Origin: a candidate division GN15 bacterium
Lineage (GTDB): Bacteria > Zixibacteria > MSB-5A5 > GN15 > FEB-12
Length of the DNA stretch: 29,044 nucleotides
Direction of reading: 5' to 3'
Assembly (NCBI GenBank): GCA_014729205.1
Contig: WJKG01000068.1
Coordinates: 1 to 29,044, forward strand
In this document: positions 21,620 to 29,044 of the stretch, piece after piece
Numbering within the stretch: position 1 is the stretch's first letter
Layout of the letters: each line of letters begins with the position of its first letter
Made by a program: the position numbers and the translations under genes
The notes under the pieces: model-generated
Told to the model about the DNA's origin: nothing
The model's input: the letters and a program-made list of their open reading frames with translations, nothing else
Databases searched by the model: none

Positions 21620-23704
21620 ATGGCCGGTCAGAAGCAAAAGAGTGTTCTGGAACTGGTCATGGCCCGGGCCGACATCCTGCTGGCACTGGCAGTGGTGGCG
21701 GTTATCGGTGTACTGGTCATTCCTATCCCGACCTCGCTGCTGGACTTCGCGCTGGCGTTCAATATCACCTTCTCACTGGTGGTGTTGCTGACCACGCTGT
21801 ATGTTCGCCAGCCGCTGGATCTGTCGGTCTTCCCGGGGATGCTGCTGATCCTGACACTGATGCGCCTGGCGTTGAACGTCGCCTCCACGCGCATGATCCT
21901 CCACCAGGCATATGCCGGTGAAGTGATCAACTCCTTCGGCAACTTCGTGGTGCAGGGCAATTACGTAGTCGGCTTCATCGTGTTCGTCATCCTGGTCATT
22001 ATCCAGTTCGTGGTGATCACGAAGGGTGCCGGCCGTATCTCCGAAGTGGCTGCCCGCTTCACGTTGGATGCCATGCCCGGCAAACAGATGGCGATCGATG
22101 CTGATCTGAACGCGGGAATCATCTCCGAGAATGAAGCGCGCAACCGCCGGCAAACGATCGCCCGCGAGGCGGACTTCTACGGCGCAATGGATGGTGCCTC
22201 GAAGTTCGTGCGCGGTGATGCTATTGCCGGTATCCTGATCACACTGATCAACGTGATCGGCGGCCTGGTCATTGGTATCGCCATCAAAGATATGAGCCTG
22301 AGCGAGGCACTGCGGACGTACTCGCTGCTGTCGATCGGTGACGGTCTGGTCACGCAGATTCCGGCCCTGCTGGTCTCGACGGCCTCGGGTATTATCGTGA
22401 CGCGGGCCGCCTCGGAGGCAGACCTGGGTTCCGATTTGACCCGCCAGTTGACCCGTCAGCCGCGGGCTATTCTGGTGGCGGCGATGGTGCTGTTCTTGTT
22501 CGGGTTCTTGCCGGGCATGCCGACGACGACATTCCTGTTTCTCGGTATTGCTATCGGTGGTGTGGCGCTGATGGCCCGGGAGGCGACCAAGCGCAAGATC
22601 CAGGCCGAAGAGCAGCAGCGCAAGCAACAGCAACAGAAGGCCGCCGAACCGGAGGAACGTCCTGAAGATCTGCTCAAGGTGGATACGGTCAGCCTGGAGA
22701 TCGGCTACGGTTTGATACCGCTGGTCGATGTCAAGCAGGGCGGTGATGTACTCAACCGGATTACGCTGATTCGCAAGCAACTGGCCACTGAACTGGGCAT
22801 CATGATGCCGCCGGTTCGTATCCGCGACAATGTTCAACTCAAGCCGAACGAGTACGCGGTCAAGGTCAAAGGCGTGAAGGTGTCCGGGTTCGAGCTGATG
22901 CTGGATCACGTGCTGGCCATCAATCCGGGGTTCGTGGAAGAGCGGCTTGACGGCTTCGAAACCACCGATCCGGCGTTCGGTCTGAAGGCGACCTGGATCA
23001 TTCCGAATATCAAGGAGATAGCCGAAGCAAAAGGCTTCACGGTGGTGGAACCGGCGGCGGTGCTGGCTACTCACCTGACTGAGGTGATCCGCAACTCCGC
23101 TCCGGAGATCCTGTCACGCCAGGATGTCCAGAATCTACTGAATAACCTGAAAGAAGATTACCCGGCGCTGGTCGACCAACTGGTGCCGGAGACGGTGCCG
23201 CTGGGCACGCTGCAGAAAGTGATGCAGTCGCTGCTCTCCGAGCGGGTACCGGTACGTGACCTGGGGACGATCCTGGAGACGGTGGCGGACTATATCGATG
23301 CCACCAAGGAGACAGATGTCCTGGCCGAGTACGCCCGTATGGCGCTGAAGCGTCAGATCACGGACATGTACAAAGATGCCGAGGGAAAGATAAGTGTATT
23401 CACAATAGATCCCAATGTTGAGCAGGCACTTTCCGAAGCTGTCCAGAATACCAAACAGGGGCTGATGCTGGTGGTTGATCCGGCTATGGCCGAACGCTTG
23501 CTGGAAGTGATCGGAAAGCAGGCCGAGCTGCAACAGAACCAGGGCTTGCCTCCGGTCTGTCTGTGCTCGCCGAACATTCGGCTGGCGCTGCGGCGCCTGG
23601 TCGAGGCCCGGTATGCCGATCTGTCGGTGATCTCCTACAACGAGATCATGCCGGATGCAGAAGTTGTCTCAACGGGTATGGTGAGGTTAAACCATGATAG
23701 TTAA
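21620..23704 (+). CDS. flhA: Flagellar export protein FlhA
   Basis: FlhA forms the nonameric ring of the export gate, uses the proton-motive force and docks substrate-chaperone complexes through its cytosolic domain. The 694-residue protein has about eight N-terminal transmembrane helices (~15-310) interrupted by the FHIPEP-type cytosolic loop (Arg-Ile-Ser-Glu-Val-Ala-Ala-Arg-Phe-Thr-Leu-Asp-Ala-Met-Pro-Gly-Lys-Gln-Met-Ala at ~140-160). It continues with a linker rich in Gln/Lys/Glu and the four-subdomain C-terminal region (~350-690). All major family blocks are intact and length is typical. It overlaps flhF by 11 nt. Confidence 0.97.
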   Translation: MAGQKQKSVLELVMARADILLALAVVAVIGVLVIPIPTSLLDFALAFNITFSLVVLLTTLYVRQPLDLSVFPGMLLILTLMRLALNVASTRMILHQAYAGEVINSFGNFVVQGNYVVGFIVFVILVIIQFVVITKGAGRISEVAARFTLDAMPGKQMAIDADLNAGIISENEARNRRQTIAREADFYGAMDGASKFVRGDAIAGILITLINVIGGLVIGIAIKDMSLSEALRTYSLLSIGDGLVTQIPALLVSTASGIIVTRAASEADLGSDLTRQLTRQPRAILVAAMVLFLFGFLPGMPTTTFLFLGIAIGGVALMAREATKRKIQAEEQQRKQQQQKAAEPEERPEDLLKVDTVSLEIGYGLIPLVDVKQGGDVLNRITLIRKQLATELGIMMPPVRIRDNVQLKPNEYAVKVKGVKVSGFELMLDHVLAINPGFVEERLDGFETTDPAFGLKATWIIPNIKEIAEAKGFTVVEPAAVLATHLTEVIRNSAPEILSRQDVQNLLNNLKEDYPALVDQLVPETVPLGTLQKVMQSLLSERVPVRDLGTILETVADYIDATKETDVLAEYARMALKRQITDMYKDAEGKISVFTIDPNVEQALSEAVQNTKQGLMLVVDPAMAERLLEVIGKQAELQQNQGLPPVCLCSPNIRLALRRLVEARYADLSVISYNEIMPDAEVVSTGMVRLNHDS

Positions 23705-25445
23705 GTCATTTCGCGCCAGTTCCGCTGTGCGGGCCCTGAAGAAGGTGCGCGAAGAAATGGGGCAGGAAGCCATTGTCCTTAAGACGCGCCAGATCCGCCT
23801 GAAGACGGGCGGTACGGCGGTCGAGATCACGGCTTGTATCGAGAAGCCGACGGTCGGGGTAGCCTCGCAGGTGCTGGCCGGCACGCGCTCGGCCGGCATG
23901 TCGACCGAGGAAGCGGTAGCGGTTGCAACCGAGAAGGTGCAGGCGCCGCCGACACGCAATCGGGTGCAGGAGTATGTACCCGAGCGGGTGGTGACCGACC
24001 GTGAGGAAGCGGCCCGGCTGCTGGGCGACGATCTGGTGGACCAGGATGAGCCGACACAGAAGCAGGAAGCTCCCGCGGCTGTGAAGCAGAAGGCGGCGCC
24101 GTCGGCACCGAAGCAGGCTGAGTCGGTTGCGGCTCAAGCGACCAAGGCGTCGGACCGGGCGAGCAAAGTCAAGCAGGCCGCGGCCAAGGTGGCCTCGGCG
24201 CTGAAGACGAAACAGCCGGCCGAACAGTCGCAGCCGCAGGCCAAGCAGGCCCCGGCGAAAGCGGAGGAGAAGACCTCCGAGCCGAAGGCGACTCAAGAAC
24301 AGCAGACGGCTGTGGCCGAGCAACCCAAGCCCGACGTGGCTCAACCGAAAGCAGAGAAGCAGCCTGCCACACCGACGAACGAAATGGCGACGGAGGCGGA
24401 GAAGGGGACTGCTGAGGCACCAGAGGAAGCCAAGACGAAGCCGACTGAGCCGCGGAAGGATGTGGACCAGGTGGATCATCACACGATCGCCTCGGCTATC
24501 TCGGCCACGTTGATGGAAAGCATGACTGAGCGGATCGCGGGTCTGGAAAAGCGACTGGAATCGCTCCAGAAGACCTCGGCTCCGGCAGTCAAGCCGCGTA
24601 CCGGTCGTCTCGCTGAGATCGATGAGGTTGCCGACCGGCTGTTGACCGCCGATGTGCCCGCGGAGTTTGTCGGGTCGTTTACTCGTGAACTGACCTCGGC
24701 CACCGAAGAGGACGACGCCGATGTCCAGACTATAGCCCAGAGGAAGCTGACGGCGCGGGTGGCTGAAATGATGGTACCGCATTTTGATTTCGTGGCAGGA
24801 GACAGACTGGTGTTTGTCGGCCCGGCAGGCGCGGGAAAGTCCTCGGTGATGGGCAAGCTGGCGTTCCGCCTGGCGATCAAGGAGAAGATGAAGGTGAAGC
24901 TGTCGACGCTGGATTGCCAGAAAATGGCGGCCCACGAAGAGATCGCCAGCTACGCCGATGTACTGGGCGTGCCGCTGGAAGATGCGCCCTCGACGAGTAA
25001 CGGAAACGGTCACCACCGCAGCGGCTGGATGGACCCCGATTCGACAGATGCCGGCGACGAGGCGAAAGGCGACACGAGTAACACCGAGCCGGTGTGGTTT
25101 ATTGATGCGCCGGCATTGCCGAGCGATGACGAGGCCTTCAAGGAACTGTGCAAGCGAGTCAAGGCGGTGGATCCGACCAACTGCTTCGCGGTATTCTCCT
25201 CGCTGATGCGCTCGGCGGATATTGTGGCGATGTCCGAGAAGCTGAAACAGCTGTCGCCCTCGCACACCATTCTGACCATGCTCGATTTGACGAGCTGCCG
25301 CGGCGGTGTGATTGCTGCTGCCCGGGCGCTGGAGACGAAAGTGGCGTTTGTGTGCAATGCACCGGCGGGTAAGGGACACGTGCTCACGCCCGATCCGGCG
25401 GCGGTGACGCGGATGCTGTTGAATACGGGGGTGGATCTTGGCTAA
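23694..25445 (+). CDS. flhF: FlhF-family SRP-type GTPase with altered nucleotide-binding motifs
   Basis: FlhF is an SRP-like GTPase that places the flagellum at the pole. The 583-residue protein starts with the conserved B-domain (Met-Ile-Val-Lys-Ser-Phe-Arg-Ala...Glu-Ala-Ile-Val-Leu-Lys-Thr). A very long Lys/Ala/Glu/Gln/Pro-rich linker (~100-262) and a helical N-domain lead into the NG core. The P-loop is Gly376-Pro-Ala-Gly-Ala-Gly-Lys-Ser383. Other motifs deviate: the usual Asp-Thr-Tyr-Arg is Asp407-Cys-Gln-Lys410, the G3 Asp-Thr-Ala-Gly is Asp471-Ala-Pro-Ala474, and the G4 Thr-Lys-x-Asp is Thr528-Met-Leu-Asp531. A hydrophilic insert (~435-462) precedes G3. Phosphate binding may persist while GTP hydrolysis or base specificity is doubtful. 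flhG starts within its last codons. Confidence 0.9.
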   Translation: MIVKSFRASSAVRALKKVREEMGQEAIVLKTRQIRLKTGGTAVEITACIEKPTVGVASQVLAGTRSAGMSTEEAVAVATEKVQAPPTRNRVQEYVPERVVTDREEAARLLGDDLVDQDEPTQKQEAPAAVKQKAAPSAPKQAESVAAQATKASDRASKVKQAAAKVASALKTKQPAEQSQPQAKQAPAKAEEKTSEPKATQEQQTAVAEQPKPDVAQPKAEKQPATPTNEMATEAEKGTAEAPEEAKTKPTEPRKDVDQVDHHTIASAISATLMESMTERIAGLEKRLESLQKTSAPAVKPRTGRLAEIDEVADRLLTADVPAEFVGSFTRELTSATEEDDADVQTIAQRKLTARVAEMMVPHFDFVAGDRLVFVGPAGAGKSSVMGKLAFRLAIKEKMKVKLSTLDCQKMAAHEEIASYADVLGVPLEDAPSTSNGNGHHRSGWMDPDSTDAGDEAKGDTSNTEPVWFIDAPALPSDDEAFKELCKRVKAVDPTNCFAVFSSLMRSADIVAMSEKLKQLSPSHTILTMLDLTSCRGGVIAAARALETKVAFVCNAPAGKGHVLTPDPAAVTRMLLNTGVDLG

Positions 25446-26304
25446 GCTGACGCTTCGACGTGCCGGCGAGGCCGCGGTGGATGCTTCGCGACCGCGGCTG
25501 GTCGGGATCATGTCCGGCAAGGGCGGTGTGGGTAAGTCGGTGATGGCATACAACCTGGCTTGTGTCCTGGCAGACCGACGCTACCGCGTGCTCCTGGTTG
25601 ATTGCGACTTTGGCAGCGGCAATCTGCACATCCTGGCAAACCGTCATTGCTACTACGGTATCCAGGAGTTCGCCGAGAACAAGCTGTCGCTCCGCGAAGC
25701 TGTGACCGGGCTGACTGACAACCTGGATTTGCTGGCGGCGATTCCCTCGCGGGTGAGTCTGTTCACCTACGATATCCGCGGATGCGTGGATATGGTGCAT
25801 CGCCTGCGCGAGCAGGGGCAGCACTATGACCTGATTCTGCTGGACCACGGATCGGGACGCTCCGACGCGGCCACGGCGATGGCGCACGCCTCGGATACGA
25901 CCGTGCTCGTCGTGGTACCTGAGCTGCTTTCGATTTCGGATGCTTACGGGCTGTACCGGTATCTGCACGATACGGATGACAAGATTGACTGTCGGCTGCT
26001 TCTGAATCGGCTGAAATCGCGCGATGAGGGGCAGTATGTCTTTGAGAAATTCCGGGCCATGTCGGACCGGTTCGTGGGCTCTTCGCCCCGTTCGCTGGGG
26101 TATGTCCGCGAGGACGAGGTGGTCAGCCACAGTGTTGCGACGCAGCGACCGCTCCACGAAATCAACGACAAATCGCCTGTGCTGCAGGCACTTAAGATAG
26201 CCAGTTCGGGTCTGACGACCGGTCTGGCGCCATCGGGTGACCGCCTGATGGTCGGTAACAGAGAGGTTAATAGAACCCCGGCCGCGGCCGATATAAGGGA
26301 ATAA
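25438..26304 (+). CDS. flhG: Flagellar number regulator FlhG (MinD-like ATPase)
   Basis: FlhG/FleN/YlxH proteins are MinD-type ATPases that limit flagellar number, partly by acting on FlhF and on transcription. The 288-residue protein has the deviant Walker A Ser26-Gly-Lys-Gly-Gly-Val-Gly-Lys-Ser34, switch I Asp-Cys-Asp-Phe-Gly-Ser-Gly-Asn-Leu (where most have Asp-Ala-Asp-Leu-Gly), Walker B/switch II Leu-Leu-Asp-His-Gly-Ser-Gly, and the FlhG C-terminal pattern Leu-Gly-Tyr-Val...Asp-Glu-Val-Val...Gln-Arg-Pro. The N-terminal 22 residues lack the Asp-Gln-Ala-x-x-Leu-Arg motif that activates FlhF in Bacillus-type FlhG. Start is TTG 25438, overlapping flhF by 8 nt, with only a G-rich sequence as SD; the next ATG (25510) would cut into the Walker A region. 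Confidence 0.92.
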   Translation: MAKLTLRRAGEAAVDASRPRLVGIMSGKGGVGKSVMAYNLACVLADRRYRVLLVDCDFGSGNLHILANRHCYYGIQEFAENKLSLREAVTGLTDNLDLLAAIPSRVSLFTYDIRGCVDMVHRLREQGQHYDLILLDHGSGRSDAATAMAHASDTTVLVVVPELLSISDAYGLYRYLHDTDDKIDCRLLLNRLKSRDEGQYVFEKFRAMSDRFVGSSPRSLGYVREDEVVSHSVATQRPLHEINDKSPVLQALKIASSGLTTGLAPSGDRLMVGNREVNRTPAAADIRE

Positions 26305-26311
26305 TATACAA

Positions 26312-27184
26312 ATGGTTAGGACGATCAAAATCGAGCCGAGGAAGCGCCGGACCACGGACGCTTCCACCGAAAGCACTGATAAGACGACCGCCGTTCGGAC
26401 CCGTCGGACGAGAAAGCGCACGGTCTCTCAGGCCGATTGGAATCGTTACCAGCGCAACCCGAATCCGGAGTTGAGGCAGAAGCTTCTCAAACAGTATCTG
26501 CCGCTGGTGCGAAATGTCGCCTCGCGAATGGCCATGGGTTTTCCCCGTTCGGTCGAGTTGTCGGACCTGATCAACACGGGCGTCATCGGACTGACCGAAG
26601 CCTTCGCGAATTTCGATCCCGAGCGCGGGGTCAAATTCGAGACGTATGCGGTGCCGCGGATTCGTGGGGCCATCCTGGACGAGTTGCGGGCGCTGGACTG
26701 GGTACCGCGTTCGACCCGTGCCAAGTCGCGCGAGATCGAGCGAGCCTTTTCCTCGCTGGAACACGAGCTGGGGCGACCGCCGGAGAACAGAGAGTTGGCG
26801 AAGAAGTTAAACATCAGCGTCGACGAACTTCACTGTGCGCTGGACGATGTCACCGGGACGAACATCCTTTCGCTGGATGAGGTGATTTACCGTGAGGATG
26901 ACAATCGTCAGGTGCCACGGATTGAGACTGTCATAGATAGAACGACCTCCAGCGTGCTGGGGGATATTGAGAAGGGTGAACTTCGCTCATTTCTGGTAGT
27001 AGCGATGGACCGGCTGACCGATCAGGAGAAGCTGGTGATTGCGCTGTACTACTACGAAGAGTTGACGCTCAAGGAGATCGGCGAGGTGATGTCGATTTCC
27101 GAGTCACGCGTTTCCCAGATCCATACCCGGGCGGTTGTGAAACTGCGCGGCATGGTGAAGGAGAAGTTTGCCTTAACCGGTTAA
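26312..27184 (+). CDS. fliA: Flagellar sigma factor FliA (sigma-28, WhiG/FliA family)
   Basis: FliA directs RNA polymerase to late flagellar and chemotaxis promoters. The 290-residue protein has sigma region 2 at ~55-125 (Leu-Pro-Leu-Val-Arg-Asn-Val-Ala...Asp-Leu-Ile-Asn-Thr-Gly-Val-Ile-Gly-Leu and Phe-Glu-Thr-Tyr-Ala-Val-Pro-Arg-Ile-Arg-Gly-Ala-Ile), region 3 at ~135-200 and region 4 at ~230-285 with a clear helix-turn-helix (Leu-Thr-Leu-Lys-Glu-Ile-Gly...Ser-Glu-Ser-Arg-Val-Ser-Gln-Ile-His). The first 37 residues carry 13 Lys/Arg and are not part of the usual family. ATG 26312 has AAGGGA 11 nt upstream. No flgM-like anti-sigma gene is recognised in the window. Confidence 0.95.
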   Translation: MVRTIKIEPRKRRTTDASTESTDKTTAVRTRRTRKRTVSQADWNRYQRNPNPELRQKLLKQYLPLVRNVASRMAMGFPRSVELSDLINTGVIGLTEAFANFDPERGVKFETYAVPRIRGAILDELRALDWVPRSTRAKSREIERAFSSLEHELGRPPENRELAKKLNISVDELHCALDDVTGTNILSLDEVIYREDDNRQVPRIETVIDRTTSSVLGDIEKGELRSFLVVAMDRLTDQEKLVIALYYYEELTLKEIGEVMSISESRVSQIHTRAVVKLRGMVKEKFALTG

Positions 27185-27206
27185 GCAATGCGTGAAAGGG
27201 TGTGTT

Positions 27207-27545
27207 ATGGCCGATGGCATTCGCAATGTGGACGGCATCCGAACACCCGACAACTTGAAATCGGTGGTCCGCTCCAAGGAAGACAAAGAGGAAAAGGACT
27301 TCCAGGAATACCTGAAGAACTCCGGGAAGGAGCAGCAGGAAGACCAGGACCGGGAGCAACAGACGGCCGAGGACAAACTGATTCTGAGCGACCATGAAGG
27401 TTCGGAGACGCAGGCAGAGGATGATGATCAGCAGGATGAAGAATCACTGACTGGCGATGATCAGCAGACCGCGGACAGCAAGGTTCGGGCTGATGATGAC
27501 GACAATGAAGACGAGGACATTAAGGGAATCGATGTAGTTGTCTGA
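27207..27545 (+). CDS. Small, highly acidic hypothetical protein
   Basis: The 112-residue product is hydrophilic, with roughly a third Asp/Glu and many Gln, and has no membrane or signal segment. The N-terminal ~40 residues, starting Met-Ala-Asp-Gly-Ile-Arg-Asn-Val-Asp-Gly-Ile, are mixed charge and look more ordered; the rest is probably disordered until a short hydrophobic end (Ile-Asp-Val-Val-Val). ATG 27207 has AAAGGG at 27195-27200 with 6-nt spacing; the in-frame GTG 27192 has none. It lies 22 nt after fliA and 18 nt before the next gene, so it is an operon member. It shows no FlgM pattern. Function unknown. Confidence 0.7.
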   Translation: MADGIRNVDGIRTPDNLKSVVRSKEDKEEKDFQEYLKNSGKEQQEDQDREQQTAEDKLILSDHEGSETQAEDDDQQDEESLTGDDQQTADSKVRADDDDNEDEDIKGIDVVV

Positions 27546-27563
27546 GGACGACGAGGGAGAAAA

Positions 27564-27956
27564 ATGGAGTTTTCACCTGAGATGATGACGGACATAGCGC
27601 TGAACGCCGTTGGCTATCTGGCGGCAGGTGCGCTTTCGGTAGTGATCTACGTGCTCTTCACGGGGCGGGGCCATCGTCGTGATGGCCAGGTCGAGGTGCC
27701 TGCTCCCGCTTGCGAGAGTGACGCGTCGCATTCGAACCGATCCGGTGGCGGAGGCCGTTCGGTCGAGTTCGTGCGTTTGAGCCAGCAGCGACGCGAGGAG
27801 ACGACACCGGCGTTTGCAGAACGTCGCCGCAACCGTGTGGAAGTGATCTCGCGGGCACGCCAGATGTTGGACGATGGCATGCCGGCCTCGAAGATCAAGC
27901 AGTCGCTGCCGATATCCGACGCGGAGCTGGCTCTGCTTACTTACGAAAATGAGTGA
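27564..27956 (+). CDS. Membrane-anchored DUF2802/DUF6115-like protein
   Basis: The 130-residue protein has one N-terminal transmembrane helix (~12-32), a basic and Gly/Ser/Arg-rich linker, and a C-terminal ~40-residue helical motif: Ala-Arg-Gln-Met-Leu-Asp-Asp-Gly-Met...Ile-Lys-Gln-Ser-Leu-Pro-Ile-Ser-Asp-Ala-Glu-Leu-Ala-Leu-Leu. That motif matches the pattern of the small membrane-anchored DUF2802/DUF6115 proteins found in flagellar operons of other bacteria, where a helix-turn-helix-like end faces the cytosol. The family assignment is from memory of the pattern. GAGGGAG lies 4-11 nt before ATG 27564. Role unknown; position suggests flagellar assembly or regulation. Confidence 0.7.
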   Translation: MEFSPEMMTDIALNAVGYLAAGALSVVIYVLFTGRGHRRDGQVEVPAPACESDASHSNRSGGGGRSVEFVRLSQQRREETTPAFAERRRNRVEVISRARQMLDDGMPASKIKQSLPISDAELALLTYENE

Positions 27957-27975
27957 CTGAGACTGGAGTGTAAAC

Positions 27976-29044
27976 ATGCCCGATGACAGCCCCTTCTTTC
28001 TGACCAAGATTGAATGCCCGGTCTGCAAGACGATTAACGAGTTTGAGACCGTCAAGGTAGGCAGTTACCTGGAGGACGGCCGCGATACGGATTTCTGCCC
28101 GATGAACATCCAGTGGCGCTTCCCCCGGTACCAGTCCTATAATCCGCTGGCATTCTTCACGGTGACATGTTCGAACTGTTACTATACGCGTGAGTTCAAC
28201 AACGCCTTCCGTGACTGGCAGAAGGATCAGAACTTCCGCACGTATCGGCTCAAGACCATCAAGGAACGACATCTCGAGGAGCTGGCGGCGCCGGAATCCA
28301 TCATCAAGGAGCTGGCGAAGCACATGGACCTGACCAGGTTCCCCAACGAGACAGCCATAATCAAGTTGCACCTGGCGGTGTTTGACGAGTTGCTGAACGA
28401 CCGGTTCAAGTCGCTCGATCTGGGTCGGTTCTATCTTCGGATCGGCTGGGTGTTCCGTGACATGGAGTCGGGAGAGAACCCTTCCAACCAGACGCTGAAG
28501 GCGATTCTGTCCGAGATCGATTCCAAGTACCGGTTGGTGAGCGAGGCGTTCGCGGATACGAAGGAGCGGATCAACGTGCTGGCGACGCATATTGATGCGC
28601 ATTTCTCCACGGAGGAGCTTTCGGCCGAGCTGAAGTCGCGGATGCTGCCGTATCGTGACAAGTTCAACCAGGAGCTGGACGGGCTCGCAGACCAGGTGGG
28701 CCAGGCGGAGGACCGGTACAAGGCGTTCAACGATATGCTGACCGAGTATAAATCGCTGACACTGGGTACCGATGATGCGACGGGGCAGGAGACGTTTGGC
28801 AGCTACCCGTCCTTTGCGGAATTCCTGTTGCAGGCCAAGAAGCGCTGGGATGCGATCGTGACTTGCGAGCGGGAGGCGCTGGAGAAGGCGGTGCATTACT
28901 ACAAGAAGGCCTTCACCGAAGGATCGGGCATCAGTCAGGGTAATCAGCAAATTCAGGTATCGTACTTAATTGCCGAGCTCTCACGACGTATCGGTGACTA
29001 CGACGGGGCACGAGAATACTTCAACAGTACGATAAAGAACGGGC
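27976..29044 (+). CDS. DUF2225 family protein, 3'-partial
   Basis: The frame from ATG 27976 (GGAG at 27965-27968, 7-nt spacing) is open to the window edge; 356 residues are visible. The N-terminus is the DUF2225 zinc-ribbon-like domain, with Cys14-x-x-Cys17 and Cys65-x-x-Cys68 as likely metal ligands plus Cys41, and a Tyr-x-x-Tyr-Asn-Pro-Leu region between. The rest is mainly helical, with TPR-like repeats near the end (Ala-Val-His-Tyr-Tyr-Lys-Lys-Ala...Gly-Asp-Tyr-Asp-Gly-Ala-Arg-Glu-Tyr-Phe). There is no signal peptide. The function of DUF2225 is not established. Spacing of 19 nt puts it in the same transcription unit as the preceding gene. Confidence 0.85.
   Translation, partial: MPDDSPFFLTKIECPVCKTINEFETVKVGSYLEDGRDTDFCPMNIQWRFPRYQSYNPLAFFTVTCSNCYYTREFNNAFRDWQKDQNFRTYRLKTIKERHLEELAAPESIIKELAKHMDLTRFPNETAIIKLHLAVFDELLNDRFKSLDLGRFYLRIGWVFRDMESGENPSNQTLKAILSEIDSKYRLVSEAFADTKERINVLATHIDAHFSTEELSAELKSRMLPYRDKFNQELDGLADQVGQAEDRYKAFNDMLTEYKSLTLGTDDATGQETFGSYPSFAEFLLQAKKRWDAIVTCEREALEKAVHYYKKAFTEGSGISQGNQQIQVSYLIAELSRRIGDYDGAREYFNSTIKNG

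Noticed and set aside
21773..23074. 433-codon minus-strand frame opposite flhA
   Set aside because: Shadow of flhA with His/Gln/Arg-rich composition and no domain.
23706..25553. 615-codon open frame on the minus strand opposite flhF
   Set aside because: It mirrors a repetitive GC-rich coding region, is rich in Arg/Leu/His/Gly, has no recognisable domain, and flhF on the + strand is certain.
1..29044. CRISPR arrays, insertion sequences, prophage, tRNA or rRNA genes
   Set aside because: No regularly spaced repeats, transposase or integrase frames, terminal inverted repeats or tRNA-like folds were seen on either strand.

Overview
This 29 kb window is bacterial chromosome, about 55-60% G+C by eye, with every supportable gene on the + strand. 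It holds the end of an envelope/housekeeping block (1-8494) and then one long flagellar gene cluster (8774 to about 27950), followed by a partial DUF2225 gene that runs off the right edge. There is no rRNA, tRNA, CRISPR array, transposase or phage gene. The flagellar order (motE-fliK-flgD-flg_new-flgE-[flbD position]-fliL-M-N-O-P-Q-R-flhB-flhA-flhF-flhG-fliA) is the arrangement used outside the gamma-proteobacteria. Together with cmk-plsC-rpsA and a DUF2225 gene it suggests a deep-branching Gram-negative lineage, perhaps of the FCB group such as Zixibacteria. That placement is a guess from gene order and protein flavour, not a phylogenetic result.

Left block. A 5'-partial hydrophilic protein (possibly the tail of an anti-sigma factor) precedes a PspC-domain protein and an overlapping LiaF-like membrane protein, so this looks like an envelope-stress group. 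Next come an orphan periplasmic amino-acid-type solute-binding lipoprotein, cmk overlapping plsC, then rpsA with its own promoter, a ~100-nt leader and a very good UUCG-loop terminator, and mtaB (tRNA ms2t6A37 methylthiotransferase). Three starts in this block (PspC, cmk, mtaB) lack a Shine-Dalgarno and have a -10-like hexamer ending 7-8 nt before the ATG, which suggests leaderless mRNAs.

Flagellar block. A consensus sigma-54 promoter (8774-8789) sits in a 335-nt gene-free gap and should drive motE, fliK, flgD, the flg_new protein, flgE, a small ORF in the flbD position, fliL, fliM, fliN, fliO, fliP and fliQ. A 217-nt gap then carries a second, weaker sigma-54-like element before fliR, flhB, flhA, flhF, flhG, fliA and three small or uncharacterised genes. 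Most junctions overlap or are under 25 nt; the few longer gaps contain hairpins. The products cover hook assembly (FliK, FlgD, FlgE), stator support (MotE, FliL), the C-ring switch (FliM, FliN), the export gate (FliOPQR, FlhAB), placement and number control (FlhF, FlhG) and the late sigma factor (FliA).

Points most worth a second look: FlhF has lost canonical GTPase motifs and its partner FlhG lacks the usual N-terminal activator motif; a perfect 14-bp palindrome lies across the mtaB start; a mini-ORF is coupled to mtaB; G/C strand skew flips sign at the boundary of the two blocks although gene direction does not change; and an acidic protein, a membrane-anchored DUF2802/DUF6115-like protein and a DUF2225 protein follow fliA.
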